Shown here piece by piece: positions 10,508 to 23,185 of a DNA stretch of 64,000 nt; within the stretch, counting starts at the first letter, position 1, and each line of letters starts with the position of its first letter. The notes beneath the pieces are model-generated. The model worked only from the letters and a program-made list of their open reading frames with translations. It had not been told where the DNA came from and ran no database searches. The position numbers and the translations under genes were made by a program. Source of the stretch: Pohlia nutans (lineage: Eukaryota; Streptophyta; Bryopsida; Bryales; Mniaceae); the NCBI GenBank assembly GCA_022496805.1, contig CM040100.1, forward strand, positions 25,077,009 to 25,141,008, written 5' to 3'.

Positions 10508-13500
10508 TTATTGAGAACCACCTACTGCAGCGTCAGTGTCGGGCGAGGCGGCAGTGTCCGCATTTGCACTGCCAGCAGCTCCGCTGAATCCCAGGCTGTC
10601 GTCAGCATCATCAGTAGCGGTCGATGACACTTGCTGGGGAGCCGGTGGAGCACACGCTGGAGCAACTGGAGGCGGAGGAGGCGCAACGACAGGCGAGGGC
10701 GCAGGTGGAGCAGAACCGCCGCTGATGTCTGATCCCGACTGCAGATTACCTAGCAGCAGAGGTTGAAGAGTTGACGGCGGGGGGGTTAATGCGGCGAGAG
10801 GACCCGGCAAAAAACTCGTCATTAATGCCTGCAATGCCTGCTGCATGGCATTCTGTTGCTGTTGCTGTTGCTGTAACGCCTCCATCTGCTGCTTATGCTG
10901 ATCCATCATGAACCTCTGGAATTCTCGCTGCTCTTTCGTCGATTCCGCGTGCATCTTCAGATTCAGCTCCGCGTTCGCCGAGGTCGTCGTAGCGAGAGCA
11001 TGAAACGAGGCACCCATCGACTTGATAAGTTCATTGACAGACCCACCTTTCTTTTTCTTCGACTTCGGCGTGGAGGAAGGAGACGCAGGAGGTTGGCCCG
11101 AGGACGCGGATGAACCGGGCGCATCAGATTTGCGGGGCGTTTCCAAAGGAGGAGGAGTGAGATCTTCATCGTTCAAGTCGTCACCCTCGTCATCGGAAGA
11201 GGAGACCTCATCATCCGCGTCATCCCTCTTCCTCTTAGAAGGACTACCCCACAGATCACTGGCTTTCCTCTTCGATGAAGAAGGCACAGGTCGTGCACCA
11301 GGGATACTCCGATTTCTCTCAACCTGCACTGGGTATCCGTCCTCGAGGAAGTCTGCCTTGTCGAGGTCCAAGGCCTCGTTAGCAATAGAAGTCCAGAATA
11401 CCGAAGTTTGATTTGACCCGACAGCGTAGATGTTGACGCAACTCATCTGCACAAATAGCATGACTGTCATCAAGTAAGTTAGAGAACCATACAGTTCACG
11501 AACAAATAATGTTTAGATCGAGCCGACCTAAACTGTGACGGCCAGAGAGGATACTAGTTTTAGGTCGATCCGAGCTAAAGTACAACATCGATTCCTAGAC
11601 TTGGACACATAACGTTTAGCTCGACTCGAGCTGAAATTCTTTGCAGGTCAAGTTGGACACATCAGACCAGAGCAAAACAGTTAATAGGGAGTTTAGGTCG
11701 ACCTGAGCAAAAATGTTGTAACGCTAGCACTACATAGGATTAGCTCGACACGAGCTGAAGAGCATGTGTCCAAGTGCTGGACTACGTACCAAAGCAGCAC
11801 AGGTGAGCTTGGTTCCCGTGTAGACGGCGAAGACATGCGTCCCTGGCATGCAGAACATCCTCACGACCCACAAGTAGAACTCCATTCTGAGTTCCGCATT
11901 GTACATGCGGTACAACAGCTCATCGTACGCCCTGGGCTTTGTATATACCGCCGTGTCTGGTGCGAAGAAGGCCTCGGGGATAGTGACGTGCGGAATATCA
12001 GTCTTCTGCAAGAAGACGAGGAGAACTTTCGCTCGCGCCCTCTTATGGTTCGCCGGATAGTCTCCGAGACGCTCGTTCTTCGCCGGATAGTAGTCCGCGA
12101 ATTCGATCTTGTATCTGCGGAGGATGTCGTCGTTTTCCGCGAAATGCACAGCCTGGGACTGCTCTATCGCATCTGCGCAGATAAAGAGCCAGACAGGTAC
12201 TTCATGGAAGTCCGGTTCACGTCTCCTTTTCAGGGACGACATGAAGTCGTAAAAGTACGGCATCCCCGTACTCGAAACTTCTTTGTCCTCGACCCCGGGC
12301 AGGTACCTGAAATCGATGACCCCGAGTCTCAAGCCCGTAGGCGTGTCGGCTGTCCAGGCGCCCTCGCTCCAATCGGCATGCTCGTTGTGCTGTCGGTCAT
12401 ATGGCCGGTAGTGAGCTTCTTCGGCCGGTTTCTGAATTCTTTCTTCTTCTCAAGGAAGACTTTGAAGAATTCGGCAGCGTAGGGAGATATTTCCGCGGTT
12501 TTCTTATTCTTGCTCCTGATCTGCTTGGCCTCTTTGAAGTATTGCTCTCCTGGCCGCTCGAGGAGGACATTCATGGTTGCCCTCGTGACGTTGTACTCCT
12601 CCTTGAATTGCCTCCACTTCTCGGGCACTAGGTCCCCCGCCGGATTGAAGAGTCCGAGATCACGATTGATATTGTGCAATTCTTTCTTCACGAGGTGCTT
12701 CCGCTTCCTCCTCTCCACCCACTCCTTGGTCAAATAGCACCTCTCTAGAACCGTGGAGATCGCCTTGATCGTGACCTTTGGATAGCCCAAGGTCCACTTG
12801 GGGTCGTCGTGGTTCAAGATATGTCTTGCAAGCTTCGCGAGGTCCTCGTAGGTTAAATTTCCGAGCCACTTGAAGAACTCGCGAGTGAGATTTCCACTCT
12901 CGGGATTCCAGTTGGGCTTCTTCTTGAACTTCAACCCAGTGTCTGGGTCAATAAGCTCACTAGCACCTGCGCTTGAGATCACTTCGCTCCAAAGATCAAA
13001 CACGTCGTCCGACGCAGTGATTAATTTTAGCTCATTGTGGATGTCGAGAAGTACATCCGCATTACTTTTCTTTGCATCCTTCTGCGACTGCGTCACGTCG
13101 ATCATCGCGAACCGTAGTTTCATAGCATTTTGAAACTCCTGCACGGTTACATACACTGTTAGCTACTATGCAGCATTTAGGTCGACTCGATCTAAAGCAG
13201 CAGAGGTAAGGGAGTGCAAGATATGCATGAAGATTCAATAAGCAAGAAGACGAACTTATGAGCATATTAGGTCGACTCGACCTAACTTGTGTTGGTATCG
13301 ATCTTTTCTATAATTACGGAGTGGATTACTTAGAATGCAAGCATAGCAGCAAGTAATTTAGGTCGAGTCGAGCTGAACATTACGTTGAACTTCTCTCTGT
13401 TCTTTTGGGCGTCCCTCGTCCTCAGGGCCTGATTGACCCTTCCCACCTCCACTGCTTCTTTCGGGTTCTTGGGGCGACCGAGGTTTATCCACACTTGCCG

Positions 13501-14847
13501 CGCTCCCAATATGATTGTGGCCCACGACGGCTTGATGACACCGAAGTGGTTCACGCGGTTGTAGTAGGCGGATATGGAACGAAGAGTTTCACTATTCTTC
13601 GTCCAAACTACAAAGCAGTTCCATTCCGCGAACTCTTTGATGTCGTCTGCGGCCATTCCTTCATCGCGCATCATGTAACTTGCTTTGATGCTGTGCTGCC
13701 CGTTTATCAGCCAGAACTTTCCATCTTTGATGGAGTCCCAGTCCTTCAGCCGCTCGTCCAGGCCGCAAGGCATCACGCACAGAGTCTGCTTGGTGCTCCT
13801 GTCGGGCATGTTGAGGAGGAAGGTCATTATCTTCTTCGCCAGACCCGGCTCGTACGAGCGGATGTTCATGTGCGCAGGGGCATCGACTAGTTGCTCGATG
13901 GGGAGCGAGAATTTTGTCTCGATGCCGAACAGGAACACATCAGTGCATGACGACCAAAACGTCCTGTACGCCTCGGTCGAGCGTGCGGAGTTTGGAGTCC
14001 TGTTCACCTCCAGGGACTCCGGCAATGAGGTCAGAGCGGACGCCAAACTCCCCTCGTTGATGACTGCAGGCGCCGTTTTATCTGCAGTTGGCCTCTTCTT
14101 GGAGCTGGATCCGAGGTGACTCTGGCGTAGTGCCGTCGATAGTGTCTGAGGCGTGTTCAACTTGCGTTTGCCTCGGCTCTGTTGCGGTCTAGGCGAATTT
14201 GTACCCATGGATCCCGCACTTCCATGGCTTCGGTTATCCAGGGACACAGTTTGAGGTGTCATCATTGTCCTCTGCATGTCCAGCTTCATTTTCATGACGT
14301 CAAAATTCTGGATCAGCTTCCGGATCTTAGAGTACAGCTTTGCCCCATGCAACGGCTGTCTGTTGCTGCCCTCAAAGAATTTCTTGTCGAATTGATCCTC
14401 CAGCTCCTTGATCATACCACTGAACTCTGTTGTTTCCAGGGAGGCTATTAAGGGGCTCAGGTTAAAAGGAATGAGAACGGAGTCGAACGTGAGCGTGAAG
14501 TTGTATTGCTTGTGCTTCGTGAAGTCGGTGTTCGTGATAACGCAATGCACGTGTACTATGGATTCATTACCCGCGTTGATGTCTTTCACCTTTTCTTGTA
14601 ATGACAGCGGCAGGAATGGGATCGCATTCTTGTTCTTCGTTATGAAGTTCAAGTCACGGGTCATCGGAATCATGTTCAGACTCCAAAACTCTACCAAGTC
14701 CTGGTCTACCATGTCCCAGAATTCACCAAAGTTTGCGAGGTCGTCGCCTTCTGCGCCGTCCGCGGTTGGCTGCTCCGCAGCTCTCTTGTAGTAGCACTCG
14801 AAGTGTTCTACTTCTACTTCCTTTGGTGTCCTCATCTCTTGCGCCAT
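10508..14847 (-). CDS. Multi-exon ParB/DGQHR-like and possible methyltransferase-like protein, cluster B copy
   Basis: Exons are 13384-14847 (ATG of MAQEM in good context, donor TTCAAC|GTAATG), 11790-13138 (acceptor CCGTGCAG, donor GCTTTG|GTACGT) and 10508-11446 (acceptor TTGTGCAG). Exon 1 has WLINGQHSIKAS at residues about 378-389, the signature of the ParB/Srx and DGQHR superfamily. The end of exon 2 (PGTHVFAVYTGTKLTCAAL) resembles the glycine-rich motif I of N4/N6 DNA methyltransferases, degenerate and placed after the rest as in beta-class enzymes. Exon 3 adds an acidic region, a basic KRK signal and a Gln-rich coiled coil. The frame changes once inside exon 2 (12330-12450), so there is an unseen intron or an indel. 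The D paralogue at 36281-40420 shares domain order and intron positions. Methyltransferase ancestry is a tentative inference. Confidence 0.6.
11512..11760. repeat. Five cluster B palindromes filling an intron
   Basis: The intron at 11447-11789 holds copies of the TTAGGTCGACTCGACCTAA-type palindrome at about 11512-11531, 11559-11579, 11615-11636, 11691-11707 and 11739-11760. Half-sites vary between AGGTCGA and AGCTCGA. Spacing is roughly 45-75 bp. Confidence 0.8.
13176..13378. repeat. Three cluster B palindromes filling an intron
   Basis: Copies at 13176-13197, 13265-13285 and 13357-13378 lie within the intron 13139-13383. The middle copy (TTAGGTCGACTCGACCTAA) is a perfect palindrome. They are of the same family as the array at 14.9-16.3 kb. 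Confidence 0.8.
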
Positions 14848-14873
14848 TTTGTGCACAAAGTGTACATACAAGT

Positions 14874-16263
14874 GTTTAGGTCGATGCGAGCTAAAGTGCT
14901 TACAACACATAGTATGCGAGTTAATGAGTCGCTATAACTTGAATATAGCATGTCATGTACATTTTTAGGTCGACCCGAGCTAAAGAGTAACTATCGTTAA
15001 GGATTTTGGGTTAGTGGGAACTACGTATATCCGCTGTAGTGCTTATGCTGACCTATGTGGTACAAATTAGGTCGACTTGATCTGAATATAAATAGAGTAA
15101 TTGAATATTTCTGGATCATTCTTGCCATATTTATGTACTACTTACCGATAGCGCAAGTCTGGGTCATGCCTTCATTTTATTTTGCATTGCCAGCCATTTA
15201 GGACAATTTAGGTCGACTCAATCTGAATGTGCGTAATGTAAGTGCGTTTTCATGCATATGGATGGGAATATCAGGTAATTTAGGTCGAACCGACCTGAAT
15301 TAACACAGTCATAGTGTTCACCTTTCTTGCAAACTGATTGGTGCTTCGGGTATTCTAAGTCAAACCGAGGTTTATTTTACGCAGATTAGTTCAACTATCA
15401 TGCATTTCCGGTAATTTAGGTCGGCTCGAGCTGAAATCGCACATGGTACATTTCAGTTTTGTAGACATTATATCTTCTATGCGATAAACCTTTATCTTTC
15501 TGTGCTATTTTAGGTCGATGCGAGCTAAACTGGTGAACCGGAGAATGTGTGAGTTTAGGTTGGGTCGACCTAAACAGGCAGAACTGGTGAAACTATATAT
15601 TTGTAATTTTGTTTTGCGTACTGTAAGTGCGTTTTCATGCATATGGATGGAAGTATCAGGTAATTTAGGTCGAACCGACCTGAATTAACACAGTCATAGT
15701 GTTCACCTTTTTTGCATACTGATTGGTGTATCGGGTGTTCTAAGTTAAACCCAGGTTTATGTTACGTAGTTTAGTTCAACTTTCATGCATTTTCGGTAAT
15801 TTAGGTCGGCTCGAGCTGAAATTGCAGATGGTACATTTTAGTTTTGTAGACATTATATCTACTATGCGATAAACCTTTATCTTTCTGTGCTATTTTAGGT
15901 CGATGCGAGCTAAACTGGTGAACCGGAGAGTGTGTGATTTTAGGTCGGGTCGACCTAAACAGGCAGAATTGGTGGAACTATATATTTGTAATTGTGTTTT
16001 GCTATTTCTTTTGTTTAGAACTTAGTGTAGTTTAGGTTGATTCGAGCTGAATCGACCACATATTAGCTGTACTACAGCTGTGGTATGGCACAAATACGTG
16101 TTCTGGGGGTATTTAGATCGATCCGACCTAAAATTGTTGTAGTGCCCTCTGTCACTTTAGATCTGGTCGACCTAAAGTGCCGTCTGTCACAAGAGTTTTG
16201 AGTCCATTTACATCGGCTCGAGCTAAACTGACATCAATCTAAAATGACATCGACCTAAACTAC
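14874..16263. repeat. Main cluster B palindrome array in the first intron of the minus-arm gene
   Basis: About 19 copies of the TTAGGTCGACTCGACCTAA-type palindrome lie between the first coding exon and the proposed 5' exon at 17.4 kb. Positions include about 14875, 14963, 15067, 15206, 15279, 15415, 15510, 15552, 15662, 15798, 15895, 15938, 16030, 16110, 16157, 16208 and 16245. Most are imperfect palindromes with an invariant TCGA-containing core. Sequence between sites is AT-rich and non-coding. Confidence 0.85.
15236..16003. repeat. 385-bp direct tandem duplication within the palindrome array
   Basis: Sequence starting GTAAGTGCGTTTTCATGCAT near 15237 is repeated 385 bp later, near 15622. 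All four palindromes and the spacers of the first copy recur with few changes. The two copies meet near 15618. The high identity indicates a duplication younger than the rest of the array. Confidence 0.85.
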
Positions 16264-17399
16264 CGTTTGTCACATGCAGGTAAACCAAAAACAATTGTGC
16301 TCAAACATAGCAAAACATAGCAAAACTAAAATTATCGTCTATGACATGCAGGTACAGAATGCATTCAGTGCACAGAAGAATGAAACTTATACAATTCACA
16401 GTGGTGAGTACAGCGCGTACCTAATCTCCTGGAATTTGAAGTTCAAACTCCACGAACAACTGCTCCTGATGGCCAAATTTTTCAATCTAAAACATTGCAA
16501 CAAATTCACTCATCAATGAATTGAACTTGTATAGCATACATGAAATTCATTTTTCATTCAATGTTTCAACAATATCACCATTCAAGAATCTCATACACAC
16601 CAAAATGCTAACAAACATGATATATGAGCTTCATTGACTAATATTCAAATACAATAGCGAAGAATGGGCATTTTCACTCAATGTCTATGAAATCGACATC
16701 ACCAAAGCTAAAATTTAGAAATCAAAATCAGGAATTCAAAGCAAGCAATGTCAAATATCATTCGTTAACGGAATTAATCAAACAAATCACACCCTAATCT
16801 CAGAAAGGCCATGCACCACAACCCATGGAATCAAGAAAGACCTCTGACTCTGTCAATGTCTTTTCTTTTGATTTTGAGACATAGAATTCAAAATCACGAA
16901 TTCACTCCGACACGTTCACTGACTGAGATTAGGTTAAACACCTCCATGTTTTTTGTTATTGTTCATAAGCTTGAGTACTTTTGTACTGTCCATAGTATCC
17001 AGCCAAAAAACACACATAATGCAACGAAACTAATTTGTAATTTGTGTCTGAGGAATCTGAAACTGCAACGAAGGTGTTCCTCTTCATGACTCTGATTAAT
17101 GCTCCGACTGCAAAAGTGTGTCGAGCGGAAGATCAAGAAAACAAAGCTCGAATTGCAAAACAACACAGGAGCAAAAATTCGAAAATTTTGAGATACAAAA
17201 TTCAAACCCTAACGAGCCCGTTCCTCCCCGGTATCACGGACCCTAAACGGACAAACAAACAAGCAAAACCCGAAGCCAAAAACTGAAAACCCTAGCAAAC
17301 CCTAGAAAACTAGACAGTAATTTAAACCTCCAACCGACAAAACACAAGCTCGAGCTCCAGCGACAAAACACAAGGTCTATAAGAAACGTATCAACTTAC

Positions 17400-17660
17400 C
17401 AGGCTAACAAGCAAAGCAATACTCTGCCAATTTTCGCTCAATTTGTCTCCACAAAACCGCATCCGCAAGAAGAAGCCAGAGAAACAGAAGCACGAGGTCT
17501 CCAATCCCAGCGACAAATCCACATCACCTCTTCCCTAAATCTAGAGCAACATGAGCGACAAGAGAGTGAACGAAAGGGGAGGGCGCCAACAGCAGCAGCA
17601 CGACAACGAGGGGGGAGAGCAGAAGCAGCAGGAGCAGGAGGAAGGAGGAGAATGAGCTCC
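17400..17660 (-). promoter_or_regulatory. Proposed 5' exon and promoter side of the cluster B minus-arm gene
   Basis: A strong donor on the minus strand (TTAGCCTG|GTAAGTTGA, exon end near 17400) lies at the inner end of a C/T-rich, CTG-rich stretch like a plant 5' leader. The intron it opens runs to the ATG exon at 14847 and contains the palindrome array. Cluster D has the same arrangement at 42153. No clear TATA box was found. Confidence 0.45.
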
Positions 17661-17739
17661 AAACCCTAATCCCGAGCCCCATCCAGAAGCGCTGCCCTGC
17701 CCGAGGGCGAAAAAAATACATGGTGCCCAAGTAGGGCAT

Positions 17740-17935
17740 ACACATGCATATACATGTATATGCATATACATGTGTATATACATGTGTATATACACATGTA
17801 TATACACATGCATATACACATGCATATACATGTGTATATACATGTGTACATATACACGCATGTATGCAGTAGGTAGAAGTATATGTATGTACATATGTAT
17901 GCATATATATGTATATACATATACATACAGTACGT
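17740..17935. repeat. Alternating ATACATGTGTAT microsatellite
   Basis: Runs of TATACATG, TATACACATG and GTATATAC words in both orientations over about 190 bp give a self-complementary simple repeat. Long Tyr/Cys/His/Met-rich frames across it on both strands are by-products. Confidence 0.9.
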
Positions 17936-18097
17936 GGAAGGCAGGGTCGGCAGAAAATAATTCTCCCAATAAATGCTGAAAGAATAAATAAGTTTTGTTG
18001 ATTATACTGTTGAAATCAACAAAAATGAAGTTAACAAAATGCCTTGCATATTAAATAAATCCTACTTTGAACAAAACAGTCAACAAAATTGGATGAA

Positions 18098-18655
18098 CCC
18101 TTTAACGTCCCGATTCAACACTGTTTTCACAGAAGCGCTATAAATGCTTGATGAAAATAAAAAATGGGGTTCATGGTCAAAACAAAGTTGTAAATTTCAA
18201 TGTGATGATCACATCTGTACGATTGGATTTATTATATTTTTGTTTAATAAAGGCCATATTCGTTATATTGAGACTTTTTGCACTATTATTTTTATTTTCA
18301 ATTCGAAGATAAACCATTTTATCTCTTTACTAGTATTTTTTTAGAAATAGGTAACAACATCAACTTTTAGAATTTCATTATAGAATCACTATTTGAGCAT
18401 TATTATTTTTTTGAGGTCAATTACTAGTTTTTAAATGAATTTTTGAATAACTACTAGCATTCTGTCTCAAAATCTGTGAAACGTCTCAATATAACGAATA
18501 TGACCTTAATATTTTTAAATTAATTTTGCAAGGTTTTCTCTTGAAATTCAATTTAAAATCCAGAACGAGCACAATTTTTTTTAAAAAATATGGTAATAGT
18601 ATTGAAATAACATGCACTACGAGATGGTATGATTTCCATTATGTGATTCTGCTTA
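18098..18655. mobile_element. Truncated TTAA-type MITE (CCCTTTAACG ends), partner of 57762-58301
   Basis: Sequence from CCCTTTAACGTCCCGATTCA onward matches the reverse complement of the complete element at 57762-58301, including AATAACATGCACTACGAGATGG. The right part is lost where the block joins another repeat at 18655. It is split by a 256-bp MITE. The flank is TGAA rather than TTAA, probably mutated. Confidence 0.65.
18251..18506. mobile_element. 256-bp MITE with TAA target duplication (Harbinger-like)
   Basis: Inverted ends AGGCCATATTCGTTATATTG and AGGTCATATTCGTTATATTG, each continuing into AGAC, are flanked by TAA at 18248-18250 and 18507-18509. A TAA/TTA duplication suggests PIF/Harbinger-type mobilisation. 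It interrupts the TTAA-type MITE exactly, as seen by comparison with 57762-58301. Confidence 0.8.
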
Positions 18656-18695
18656 TTTTCATGTGAGCACAAAATTTGAGAGCAAAATGACCATT

Positions 18696-19046
18696 AACAA
18701 GGGTTTCGTTAAAAGTGCCTATTGAAATGTGCACTATTTTTTGGGATTATTTTTGAATATTTTAATCACAAATTTTGGTATGTATAAGCAATAATATTGT
18801 ACTTTGGCTAGAGTCTTTTCAGATATATTTTGATAAATCTTAAGGGGTGAGGCACATGCCACACCCCTTATAACAATATTTTGCCTATCTTAAGGGGTGA
18901 GGCACATGCCACACCCCTCATGATGATATTTTTCTTACTAGGATAATTATAAAATGATCATATTTTCAATGAAATTTATAAATTTCCAAAAAATTGTTCA
19001 TGTGCACTTTTACATATTGAATTGCACTTTTAACGAAACCCTTGTT
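18696..19046. mobile_element. 351-bp MITE with AACAAGGGTTTCG ends
   Basis: Ends are AACAAGGGTTTCGTTAAAAG in inverted orientation, flanked by CATT (18692-18695 and 19047-19050). The empty site is visible at 3770-3780. Inside are two tandem copies of the palindrome-like GGGGTGAGGCACATGCCACA (18843 and 18893). A related end (CTTGTTTCGTTAAAAGTGCA) occurs at 29955. Confidence 0.8.
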
Positions 19047-19509
19047 CATTACATTCTTAGATTATACGGATCAAAGTTGCAAAAGAAGATTTTTTGGGGT
19101 TCAATCCGGTGACAAATTTGAACTTTTGAAATTAATATCTTTTTTTTGAATGGGTTAGAAATTCAATGAATGGCAAGGCCATGTTAACAATTGAGTTAAG
19201 TCTTCAAATATAAAATCTTGTAAGAAAAAAGCTCATATTAATTTTTTCATAAAACAATTACTAGAAGTGGGTACAAAGTGAAAGGAAAAAGAAAATCATT
19301 AATAAGTTTGACATGGAATTGTAAAATGTCAATCTTAATAACGGTGAGAATGTTGTACTTGGAAATCTTCACCTACTATAGTGCATTTTATTTCATTAAA
19401 AAATATTGAAAATTGAGTTTAGAAATGAGCTTCAAAGTTTTTTTTGTCCAAACTGCCCAAAAAACAGATTTCCTCATAACTTTTATCCCATTGCTCCAAA
19501 TTTCTTAAA

Positions 19510-22030
19510 AGTTTTTAGGTTGGTAGATATGGAATTGCAACATACTAAAGTCATGAAACTCAAATTCTCATGAATGAGTCATGCTTTAAATTTTTTGCCA
19601 GGATCAAGTGGACCGCTTGGAGATGAATCTAAAATGGGTTTGCATTTTAAATTCTGACATGAATCGTAGAAGTAATGAGCGGATGAAGTTTCAGATTTCT
19701 GATAATTCATCCATCTGTAACATACACATACTTCATCATTTGAAAGAGTGCCTTATATTTCAAAACCCGAACTTCATCCATTGATATCTTTTGCATGCAA
19801 CGTCAACTTGCCACGTGCAACATCATTTCAAAATCCTAGAAAAAGGCACTATGACGTGGAATCTTTTAAAAAGGCACTAATACTTAATATATAAACACTA
19901 CATTGAATGCATGTGAACTTTGAAGTAATGTATACATTTTGAAGATGTACAATGCGTACTAAAATTCAAATTTAGAGCTAGCACTGTCTATAAGCTTATT
20001 AATCTTGCTTGCGAACAGCTATCTAAAGAATACCATGTGAACGGTACATTCCAGGATCTAAATTTTTTATTTTAATTGGTTAGCTACATAAACTTCTATG
20101 ATCTTAAATAGTGAATATGGTGGCATGATATGGGTACCCCTCCAAAAATAGTGTGATTTTCGAAAAATATCTTTTTGGTAAGTAAAAAACATTGTAAATT
20201 TCCAAAAATTAGAGGGTTTTATAGGCACCATGGATGCATCTACATACAATCATGATGTTAATGATGAAATTTCTAGCATACGTTACCTACATCTCTTTCA
20301 ATTTCGTCAATTTCATTTTTCATCTACTTGTGAACATAACTTTTTTTTACGTTAAACATAATTTTGATATTAAATTTGTTAAAAATTGATCTTTTACTGA
20401 GTTTTTATTTTGTAAATCAAAAAAGTTGTAAATGCTTTCATGTATTTGAATAACCCAATCATAATTCAATATAATTATTATATAATTATTTGGAAAGCTA
20501 TTGAAAGGGTCTATAGCGTGAATGTATTATTTTAAATGAAAGTATTTGAAATCCTATAGACAGTGGTCGTATTAAATGTGGATGATTTCAATGACACATG
20601 CTTTAAAATATTACCTTAAACGTTTTATAATATGCGGATCGTTTAAGGTTACCTTCAATTTGGACCTTTGTGATTCTAATAATAATGTCTTAATTTTCAC
20701 GAAATTCCTAGATCATTGGGTGATATAGAGCTGTATCATTCGAAAGTCATGAAATATTTGGTATTTACAATTTAGTCATGCTTTTAACGATTTTGGTTTG
20801 TTGAAGTGGACCGCATGGACATGAGATTAAAATGATTTTGTATTTAATATTTGGACGTGAATCGTAGAAGTTATGAGCGGATGAAGTTTAACATATCTGA
20901 TAATTCATCCATCGGTTAGAGTTTAGGGTAGTGTAATTTTATTAATGCTTTCGGCGTATTAAAAATTATTTACAACTTGTACATTATTTTTTAAGATCAT
21001 GCTTTTGGATCATAATCTTTTGACATTTAGGGTTGAGGCCCCATAAAGTACAGCAATTTGCGATTTTGAATATTATTTACACGTAAAAAATAACCTAAAC
21101 ACTTGCAGGACTTCAAATAAATGTAATAATCATGCATTTGACATATTAAATATGTTTACAACTTGTTGGTTAATTATGATCATGCATTTGGAAGCTAATT
21201 ATATGACATTTATATATGACTTCGAGTCCCTATTTAAATTGCTGCTATCACTGTTAGTATGATAATAATATTCATTAATTTTCACTTTAAAATCGCACTA
21301 CAATAAAAATACGAATATGGCAATAATTAGGATTTGGAAAATTATGGGTTGATATGGGTACCACTTTGAACCGTGAGTGAGTCGCGCAATGTGTGACTTA
21401 TGTCTAAGTCATTTTAATATGTGTGCTAGACATTCTGTCTTTGATACCAAATGTATATTTGCATGCGCCATGGTGTCTATAACGCCCATAGTTTTAATAA
21501 TATTTCAAGATTTTACAAGATTTTTGTCACTCGTAAATCTATTCCTTATGTTCTCATTATTTGTTAATTCACGTATTTAACGCCAAATATATATTGCACT
21601 AGCTACACGGTCATGTTAATATTTAATTAAATGTGAATTATTTGCAATTATTATGTAAAATGCTTGTATATATTTAAATTTTCCATATATCTATTTAATA
21701 TATTTCATTATTTTGTAATTAACGTGGTTAATGCTTTTAAACTCAAGAACACAATGAAATAACACATTAAATTTAATTATAACGGAATTACCTCCAACTA
21801 TACTGTTAATTGCTTTCATATATTTCAAACACTCCTCATTACGACAATTAGATTACATTTGTCATTAATGTCACTGACTATAATAATAGTATGAACGTGT
21901 TGTGACTAATAAATGGATTACATTTTGACTTACTATATTGCAGGCTAAATACTACAGTGAAAGATACATAGATACACTCGGGGAAGTCACTTAGTGTGAA
22001 TTTTGGGTACATATGTCCGTAAAAAGGTTA
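19510..22030. other. AT-rich non-coding stretch with diverged repeats
   Basis: No gene was recognised. Segments near 19555-19710 and 20745-20915 are diverged copies: each contains TCATG, AGTGGACCGC, GAATCGTAGAAG and GAGCGGATGAAGTTT, then TGATAATTCATCCATC. The rest is AT-rich intergenic sequence between the cluster B promoters. No cluster B palindrome occurs in it. Confidence 0.5.
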
Positions 22031-22037
22031 TTTACTA

Positions 22038-22787
22038 GGGGGCTATGAAACAATTGGAATATGCTACTATCTGTAGTATGTTTAGGGTATATTCTAAGTA
22101 TATTCCAAAAATTCCAAGAATATTCCTAAATTGGTTTTATCACACCTTATATTACTTTTACAAATTTTTATCTCAAATGAATATAATGTTCAGTAATTGA
22201 AGTCCTTCACAGACTACGCCAAAGTTCAATTGATAGTAGTGCAATACTGAGTTGCAAAAATGAGGTCATAGATTTAAGAAACACGACAATCATTAGAAGT
22301 CACCATGTTTTGAAATATCTACTTTACAATTATTCTTAAGAAGTCCTACTCAACAAATATTAAAATTTTGTAATGATCAAATGTAGACTGAATTTTTAAT
22401 TTTAACTTTGAAAATTTATAATTAAATATCGGTGATAGAATCAGTAAATCCTACCGTACGGATGGAATCTAGAAGTCAAAATGGTGAACTTCCATTTCTA
22501 TAAAAAATCCAAATTATTCTTAGTTATAAATAGTAGTTTCTGATGATGTTTAAATAGATATGTTCAGTGGTTACCTCGGCGGAGTGAATGTCGAGAATTT
22601 TGATATCTATATGAGAACAAATATTGGGTGTCCTTTTTTCATTTAAGATAAACATAATAAATTTATAGAAGTAATATAGGGTGTAAGGTGTTTTAAAACT
22701 ATTCAGAGAATATTCTAGGAATATTCTTAGAATATACCATAACTAAACTATAAATAATAGAATATGTAAAATTACTTCATAGCCCTC
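22038..22787. mobile_element. About 750-bp element with inverted GGGCTATGAA ends
   Basis: The left end (GGGGGCTATGAAACAATTGG) and the reverse-complemented right end (GAGGGCTATGAAGTAATTTT) match. So do the next about 60 bp, including GGTATATTCTAAG. The interior is AT-rich with no open frame. Target duplication could not be settled. Confidence 0.6.
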
Positions 22788-22799
22788 GATTAAATACCC

Positions 22800-23185
22800 T
22801 AAAACCGCTCATGAAATTTATAAGAAGTTACCTCCCTGAGGTGGTTATTTTATTGTCAACTACATTTGTACTTTCTACAAATCCAACAAAGTGCAGTTTG
22901 AATGATATTATTATTATGATATACAATTTAATATAGAGCAATGTCTCACTGTAGATTTTTCCGTTTCCAATTTTCGTGTTACATAGGGATGGAATCTATA
23001 TTTGAATGAAGTATTCAAATACCGTATAGAACTCTATTATTGTCGCGTATATATTCAGTAAGCTTTTGTCCTTGACAGTTGTAAAGTCCACCAAACTTCG
23101 TGGATGATATGATTTTTCAGTGGATGAAAAGTCACGGTTCAAAAATCTCCCTTGCTCTTCCCGCCACATCGTTCCCGCCTTATTG
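22800..23185. other. Upstream region of the cluster B plus-arm gene
   Basis: AT-rich at first, then richer in GC toward 23180. No open frame and no palindrome of the cluster B family. Likely promoter-proximal DNA for the transcript starting near 23200. Confidence 0.35.

Noticed and set aside
10536..11411. Plus-strand Gly/Ala- and Ser/Glu-rich frames
   Set aside because: They mirror the low-complexity C-terminal exon of the minus-strand ParB-like gene.
17524..17979. Tyr/Cys/His-rich frames on both strands
   Set aside because: By-products of the ATACATGTGTAT microsatellite.
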